Shown one piece after another: positions 58,960-64,000 of a stretch of 64,000 nucleotides of DNA (positions are counted from its first letter, which is position 1; each line of letters starts with the position of its first letter). The notes below the pieces were generated by a model that did not search any database, was not told where the DNA came from, and saw only the letters and a program-made list of their open reading frames with translations. Position numbers and translations under genes: made by a program. The DNA comes from Bacteroidales bacterium (lineage in GTDB: Bacteria; Bacteroidota; Bacteroidia; Bacteroidales; UBA6680). The stretch is taken from positions 1 through 64,000 of the forward strand of contig JAOARD010000073.1 of the NCBI GenBank assembly GCA_025210735.1. The letters are read 5' to 3'.

Positions 58960-61034
58960 TGAAAACACAACCTACTCCGGCTAACAAAAACTCTTTACTA
59001 TATCACCTTAACGAGGTAGTATCGGGTAAAAGAAAGTTCGAAAATGTATATCAGGCTCTTACCCGTATGATTCTTGGCGATCATAAATCTATTGAAAAGG
59101 TAACTGTTAATGGCCGATCTACATATAATTTCAAAGTCTTAAGACAAGGTGGTAAGCATATTATAGGTATGTACGATGAGATAAATTCATTTGTATCGTT
59201 CCTTAAAGATGCTGCTGAAGGAGGTTCTTCAAAAGAGATGGCATATGTTTTAATTGGGGAACCGGGAAATGGAAAAACATTCTTTGTAGATTACCTGAGT
59301 CAGCTATATCGTGATTTTGTTGCAGAGGAGAGCAATAAAAAATATACATTCAGGTTCAACTCTCTTGATAAAATTGGTGGATATGGAAAGATAATATCAG
59401 CAGAGTCGCAAACATATGAAGATCCAATGATATTGCTGCTTAATCTTTTTGAAAACAGAGCAGATACAAAAAAATATTTAAATGAAAACGGTGTAACAAA
59501 ACCACAAATAGAGATTTTTTACAGAAACTACAGACCCCTTGGAGCTTGTTCTGATTATATCTGGAATCAGATAAGGGAACATTGCAATAATGATATAGCA
59601 AAAATGTTAGGGTTTATTGAGGTTATACCAATTCCTGTAAGCGAAACCCGGGGTACCCTTACAGGGAAGTACGCTGCAAAAGACAAAATTACCTCCTCGG
59701 CTGTTGATCTGCTTGGCGAGGAGTCAATAACAAGATTGCTACATATTGCCGATACTAATAACCCATACAGATTTGATCTAAGACGAGGAGCACTTGCAAG
59801 AGTTGCTGGCGGAGGAATACATTTTGCCGATGAGATATTCAAAAACAAACGAGATCTTGTTCAGGTATATCTTGGTGTTATACAGAATCGTACTCTTGAC
59901 ATTGAAGGCTTTAAATGGCCTCTTGATACGCTGATTGTTGCAACAAGTAACAACTCTGAGTTTGCACGATTTATTGAGGAAAAAGAGCAGGCTCCAATTG
60001 TTGACAGATGCAGGGTTACTTACATGTCGCACAATACAGATTATAAACTACAAAAAGAACTTACAGAGTATGCAATGGGCGGCGATAACAAAACCACCTT
60101 TCTTAATGAATCAATGCATAGTGATCCTAATCTTAATTATGCTATTTCATCAACAGTAATTCTGAGCAGAATGCCATCAACAGATAAACTTACTGCAATA
60201 GAGATGATGAAACTTGCTGCCGGAGAGGTTGCCGGAGAAAAAAGTATTAAAACACTACGTGAGGTTATAAATGAGTTAAACAGAGATCCGGATATAACAA
60301 AACGCTTTGGACAAAAAGGCTTAGGGCACAGAAATCTTGGACGAGCTATTCAGATACTATTGGAGAGTTCTGAAACACAAGAGGGACAATGTATGTATGC
60401 AGGCGATGTGTTTAATGCCTTTGAGTCAGTTATACTTGATTATGTACAAGATCCGGATACCCGCACAAAATATTTTAACGATCTGAAAACCGCAAAAGAG
60501 TTGCATAGGAAAAATATTATGACAACAATATTTAATGCCTACATGGATGAACCAAAAGCTATTGAGCGTGATGTGCTGAACTATGTAAACATGATTATTG
60601 GTATGGATGCAAAGAATCTTGGCGACGATAAAATATGGACTTACAAAGATCCACAAACAGGCAAACTTGTTGCTTTAAAGATTGATCAAACATTTGTGAA
60701 TAGTGTTGAGGAACGTTTAGGATTAAAAAACGAAGAACAAAAACAGAGCTTCAGAACAACAATATCTAAGATATATGGTCAGAAACTGATACAAGAGCCT
60801 TCATACAATTTTATGGATAATAACGAACTTGTTAAAGCTGTTACTGATGTAAGGTTGAAATCTGATGTAGCTGGTGCAGGTTCGCTTGTTGGTGCTTTAT
60901 CAAACAGAACTAATGAGGAGAACCAAAAGTTGTACAACAGAATGCTTGATACAATGGTTGATAAATTAGGCTATTGTAAAACATGTGCTCTAAAAACCAT
61001 TGAATACTTCTGTACGCTGGACGATTCAAATTAA
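58959..61034 (+). CDS. prkA: PrkA-type serine/AAA protein kinase
   Basis: This 691-residue PrkA-family protein has an AAA domain with Walker A GEPGNGKT (100-107) and FADEIFKNKRDLVQVYLGVIQNRTL downstream. The C-terminal PrkA kinase-like domain (TTIFNAYMDEPKAIERDVLNYVNMI and following) is somewhat longer than the E. coli protein (644). Members act with YeaH and YcgB in starvation and stress responses; B. subtilis PrkA affects sporulation. It is the first gene of the complete three-gene module, with the yeaH start seven bases after its stop. Confidence 0.93.
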   Translation: MKTQPTPANKNSLLYHLNEVVSGKRKFENVYQALTRMILGDHKSIEKVTVNGRSTYNFKVLRQGGKHIIGMYDEINSFVSFLKDAAEGGSSKEMAYVLIGEPGNGKTFFVDYLSQLYRDFVAEESNKKYTFRFNSLDKIGGYGKIISAESQTYEDPMILLLNLFENRADTKKYLNENGVTKPQIEIFYRNYRPLGACSDYIWNQIREHCNNDIAKMLGFIEVIPIPVSETRGTLTGKYAAKDKITSSAVDLLGEESITRLLHIADTNNPYRFDLRRGALARVAGGGIHFADEIFKNKRDLVQVYLGVIQNRTLDIEGFKWPLDTLIVATSNNSEFARFIEEKEQAPIVDRCRVTYMSHNTDYKLQKELTEYAMGGDNKTTFLNESMHSDPNLNYAISSTVILSRMPSTDKLTAIEMMKLAAGEVAGEKSIKTLREVINELNRDPDITKRFGQKGLGHRNLGRAIQILLESSETQEGQCMYAGDVFNAFESVILDYVQDPDTRTKYFNDLKTAKELHRKNIMTTIFNAYMDEPKAIERDVLNYVNMIIGMDAKNLGDDKIWTYKDPQTGKLVALKIDQTFVNSVEERLGLKNEEQKQSFRTTISKIYGQKLIQEPSYNFMDNNELVKAVTDVRLKSDVAGAGSLVGALSNRTNEENQKLYNRMLDTMVDKLGYCKTCALKTIEYFCTLDDSN

Positions 61035-61040
61035 GCAGTC

Positions 61041-62384
61041 ATGAACAGAGATAAAAATGAAATAGACAACACTGGTTATACTGATGCTGATCTGAAAGGA
61101 GAAAAACATTCTAAAAATAACAGTCAAGAAGAGAATCTGTCATTAACAAATAACATATATCAGGTATCTGACTTCCTTATTTTTGGTTATCCGGTATCAC
61201 CTATTAGTCCTGTTAATGCAATGTATACTCTTGATGAGCTTCTTAACAGGGATAAACAACGTGAGAAAGACGGATTTCCGAAACGTATAAGAATTGGTAA
61301 AATTGTAAAACCAGTAAAAGGAAAAGAAGGTACTGTAATTGTAGTACCTACAACAACCGAACCCAAGTTCTATCATGACAACTCTGTAAAAAGAGACGAA
61401 AAGGATATGGGCGAATCAGGAGGTACTGGCGAAGAACAAGAAGGTGAAGTAATAGGGCATCAACCTGTAGAGCCAAAACCCGGCGAAGGTGAAGATCAGG
61501 GAGCCGGACAAGGTGACGGAGGCGAGCATGAACTAACATCTGAAGCTTTTGATCTGGGAAAGATGCTTCATGAAAAATTTCAGTTACCTAACCTTAAGGT
61601 AAAAGGAACAAAAAAAGCATTCTCGAAATTCAGATATGAACTTACAGATAAAAACGTTGGTTTTGGTCAGATACTTGATAAAAAGGATACTATAAAAAAG
61701 ATTGTTGAAACTAATATTCAACTTGGCAACATTGATCCTTCAAAAAGCATAAATCCTGAAGAGTTAATTTCGTCGCCCAATCTTAACGTTTATAAAATAC
61801 TATCGCGTGAAAAAGAGTTTGAAGCACAGGCAGTAGTATTCTTCATGAGAGATTACTCCGGATCTATGTATGGTGTTCCTTCAGAAGCTGTATGTTCGCA
61901 ACAACTGTTAATATACAGTTGGCTAATGTACCAATACAAAAACAGAGTAGAGACACGTTTCATTCTGCATGATACAGAAGCAAAAGAGGTTCCTGATTTC
62001 TATACATATTATAAATCGTCTGTTGCTGGAGGAACAAACATATCAAAGGCTTTTACATTAGCTGAGAAGATTATTACAGATCAGAATCTTGCCAGAGACT
62101 ATAACATATATATACTTTATGGTACCGATGGAGATGACTGGGACAGAACAGGAAAAGATACAATTGAAAGCGTAAAAAGGCTTACCGAAATTGTTAACAG
62201 AATAGGCTGCACAGTTGTACGTAACTCATATGCATCGGCAACTATGACAACTTTTGAACGATATATTATTGGTTCAGGTCTTATAAGGTTAAGAAGTGAT
62301 AAGTTAAGACTTGATGCTTTTCCGTCTACACTATTTAATGAGAATAGATTGGTTGAGGGTATAAGAAAACTATTAAGTGAATAA
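61041..62384 (+). CDS. yeaH: YeaH/YhbH family (DUF444) VWA-like protein
   Basis: This 447-residue DUF444 protein has an N-terminal region, an acidic/Gly/Glu-rich low-complexity linker (about 120-165) and a VWA-like domain with MIDAS DYSGS (271-275), LHDTEA and GGTNISKAF. It works with PrkA and SpoVR/YcgB in stress physiology of Proteobacteria. The linker is longer and more acidic than in E. coli YeaH (427). It starts seven bases after prkA and ends two bases before spoVR. Confidence 0.92.
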   Translation: MNRDKNEIDNTGYTDADLKGEKHSKNNSQEENLSLTNNIYQVSDFLIFGYPVSPISPVNAMYTLDELLNRDKQREKDGFPKRIRIGKIVKPVKGKEGTVIVVPTTTEPKFYHDNSVKRDEKDMGESGGTGEEQEGEVIGHQPVEPKPGEGEDQGAGQGDGGEHELTSEAFDLGKMLHEKFQLPNLKVKGTKKAFSKFRYELTDKNVGFGQILDKKDTIKKIVETNIQLGNIDPSKSINPEELISSPNLNVYKILSREKEFEAQAVVFFMRDYSGSMYGVPSEAVCSQQLLIYSWLMYQYKNRVETRFILHDTEAKEVPDFYTYYKSSVAGGTNISKAFTLAEKIITDQNLARDYNIYILYGTDGDDWDRTGKDTIESVKRLTEIVNRIGCTVVRNSYASATMTTFERYIIGSGLIRLRSDKLRLDAFPSTLFNENRLVEGIRKLLSE

Positions 62385-62386
62385 CC

Positions 62387-63985
62387 ATGGAACTCATAAA
62401 TCAGAGAACAAAAAAGATTATGGAAGAGTGTAAAATGCGCTCTAAAGATGCCGGTTTGGTATTTGACGATGAGAGTCTTGAATACATAATCACCAATAAG
62501 GATATGATCGAACTCTCTCCAAAAAACATGATTCCAACACTATATGATTATTGGGTTAACGATGTTGAGGTACTAAAGGGTAAAGGATTATACAAAGCAT
62601 ATCCAACAAACCCATATGAGACTGTAATAAACTCAAGACCAGCAATATCATTTTACAACGACAATAATCCAGATTGGTTAAATATCATGATCTTCTATCA
62701 TGTGTTGGCTCATATTGATTTCTTTCAGAACAACAGATTCTTTAAACATACATGGAATGATGATTTTGTAGGACAAGCACTTGCCGACAAAAGGCTTATT
62801 GCATCGTACCGTATTGAACATGGTAGATGGGTTGATTATGTTATTGAGTTTGCCAGATCTATTGATAATATAACCTCTTATTACACCCTGATAAAAGACG
62901 AAGTTAAAGACAATATGTCTGATAAACTCAGATACTATTTTGAGATATTTCTACAAAAAGAGAAAGGTGTTACTCACGCCGAAATATTTAATGAGGTAGA
63001 GAGATATAACAAGCTTAAAGAGAAAAGTGGTAATGTTACTGAACGTATATTTTTTGCCGGTATCAAAAATAAATATCCGGAATTAACCACAATGTACTCT
63101 ACATGGCAAAAAAAACATGCTACAGAAGATATTAACGATGTACTAGAGTATATCAGAGATAACTCGCCTTTTCTTATGAAACAGGAGAATTCATGGATGA
63201 AGGATATACTTACAATAATAAGAAATAGTGCAAACTATTTTGCTCCACAAATACGTACAAAGATTATTAACGAAGGTTGGGCATCATACTGGCACGACAG
63301 ATTGTTCAGGTCTGACGACAGAATAAAGGGGCACGAAGTTGCATATGCTGAGGTTAATGCAAAAGTAACATCACTGAACAGAGTTGGTATTAATCCTTAT
63401 GCCATAGGTATGCGTCTTGTTGATTATGTACGAGAACTAAACGATAAAGGTAAAACAAGTTACACTTTTCAGACACTTCTATCAGCTGAAGAGCGGGAAA
63501 AATATAATAAAAACACCGGACTTGGTGACAAAGCACTGTTCAAGCTGAGAAATAATTTCTCTGATTTCAGCCTGATAAACACATTTATTGATCAGGATTT
63601 TATTGACAAACATAACCTGTTTGTTGCTGGTAAAAGAATGCGACGCGATATTAATATGATAGAGTATTATGTAAAAAGCAGGAAAGCAAACGATTACAAA
63701 AATATGATTCTTGATTCTATGTACCATCCTCCCGTTATTAAAATAAACAAGGAGAAAACAAAATCAGAGATTCTTTATCTTGATCATAAATTTGAAGGTA
63801 AACAGTTGGTATTTGAGTATATATCTGATGTAATGATTGGACTTGAATTTCTGTGGGGAGGAGAGATAAAACTTGAAACAACAGAGATATATCCGGCACC
63901 ATCTGCTTCAACAGAGATGCAGTTTGAATACAGAAGGGTTGTATATAGCATGGTTGATAAAAGGTTAAAAAGAATAGAGCTGTGA
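62387..63985 (+). CDS. spoVR: SpoVR/YcgB family protein
   Basis: This 532-residue SpoVR protein has the SpoVR signature segments: MIFYHVLAHIDFFQNNRFF near 102-120, NEGWASYWH near 305, and NPYAIGMRLVDYVRELN. It is complete in the window and ends 15 bases from its edge. In Bacillus SpoVR affects spore cortex formation; in non-sporulating bacteria it cooperates with PrkA and YeaH. It overlaps neither neighbour but follows yeaH by two bases, giving the canonical order. Confidence 0.93.
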   Translation: MELINQRTKKIMEECKMRSKDAGLVFDDESLEYIITNKDMIELSPKNMIPTLYDYWVNDVEVLKGKGLYKAYPTNPYETVINSRPAISFYNDNNPDWLNIMIFYHVLAHIDFFQNNRFFKHTWNDDFVGQALADKRLIASYRIEHGRWVDYVIEFARSIDNITSYYTLIKDEVKDNMSDKLRYYFEIFLQKEKGVTHAEIFNEVERYNKLKEKSGNVTERIFFAGIKNKYPELTTMYSTWQKKHATEDINDVLEYIRDNSPFLMKQENSWMKDILTIIRNSANYFAPQIRTKIINEGWASYWHDRLFRSDDRIKGHEVAYAEVNAKVTSLNRVGINPYAIGMRLVDYVRELNDKGKTSYTFQTLLSAEEREKYNKNTGLGDKALFKLRNNFSDFSLINTFIDQDFIDKHNLFVAGKRMRRDINMIEYYVKSRKANDYKNMILDSMYHPPVIKINKEKTKSEILYLDHKFEGKQLVFEYISDVMIGLEFLWGGEIKLETTEIYPAPSASTEMQFEYRRVVYSMVDKRLKRIEL

Positions 63986-64000
63986 AACTAACATGTACAA

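Noticed and set aside
1-64000. tRNA or rRNA genes
   Set aside because: I looked for the T-loop GTTCGANTC pattern with a following acceptor stem and for rRNA-like stretches, and saw none; a scan with tRNA models would be decisive.

Overview
The window is 64 kb of an AT-rich chromosome from a Bacteroidota bacterium, most likely an anaerobic Bacteroidales-type organism. The evidence is the gene set (BtuB/BtuG vitamin B12 uptake, a KorAB 2-oxoacid:ferredoxin oxidoreductase, the pdxJ/CBS/nadK/porG-like/uppS/bamA/ompH block, DUF6089 barrels, LytTR two-component pairs), AUG starts without strong Shine-Dalgarno sequences, and several TAnnTTTG promoter elements. No rRNA, tRNA, CRISPR array, transposase or integrase gene was recognised.

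Accessory region 1 (1-12.5 kb). A two-gene operon at 1006-6397 encodes a ~900-residue P-loop ATPase followed, with an 8-bp overlap, by a ~890-residue protein with all adenosine-deaminase motifs. This is a RADAR anti-phage system (rdrA-rdrB). Beyond it, on the minus strand, lie a NADAR/YbiA-type protein, a secreted protein with a TonB-C-like tail, a small membrane protein, and a DUF3592-like/RDD pair. The genes are separated by blocks of a composite repeat built from many different short hairpins. Near-identical long copies lie before RADAR (about 250-720) and at 10.77-11.21 kb, so a ~10 kb accessory segment is bracketed by long direct repeats.

B12 region (12.5-21 kb). One unit reads btuB, a 28-codon microprotein gene, btuG, led by a cobalamin riboswitch. 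A second reads a P-loop NTPase, cobU, a BtuF-like binding protein, a 26-codon microprotein gene, cobS, cobC. The two microproteins are paralogues, each lying a few bases before the next start codon. They are the most novel-looking item in the window.

Housekeeping and sensory region (21-30 kb). It holds a CDF transporter, a lipoprotein with a LytS/LytTR pair, an LTA-synthase-like enzyme, an FMN-barrel/DUF523 operon, a TfoX-C protein and a secreted FAD oxidoreductase.

Accessory region 2 (30.2-33.8 kb). Three small unrecognised genes lie between inverted-orientation copies of the hairpin repeat. One is a paralogue of the secreted protein near RADAR.

Core region (33.8-64 kb). It holds a second CDF transporter, a glutaminase-like/HEAT lipoprotein, an NCS2 purine permease, a HAMP-GAF sensor without an output domain, gdhA, a receiver/PEP-binding fusion, korAB, a gamma carbonic anhydrase, murI, the envelope-biogenesis block with nadK, pdxJ, an alpha/beta hydrolase and a complete prkA-yeaH-spoVR operon. 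A perfect 12-bp inverted repeat reaches the prkA start codon.
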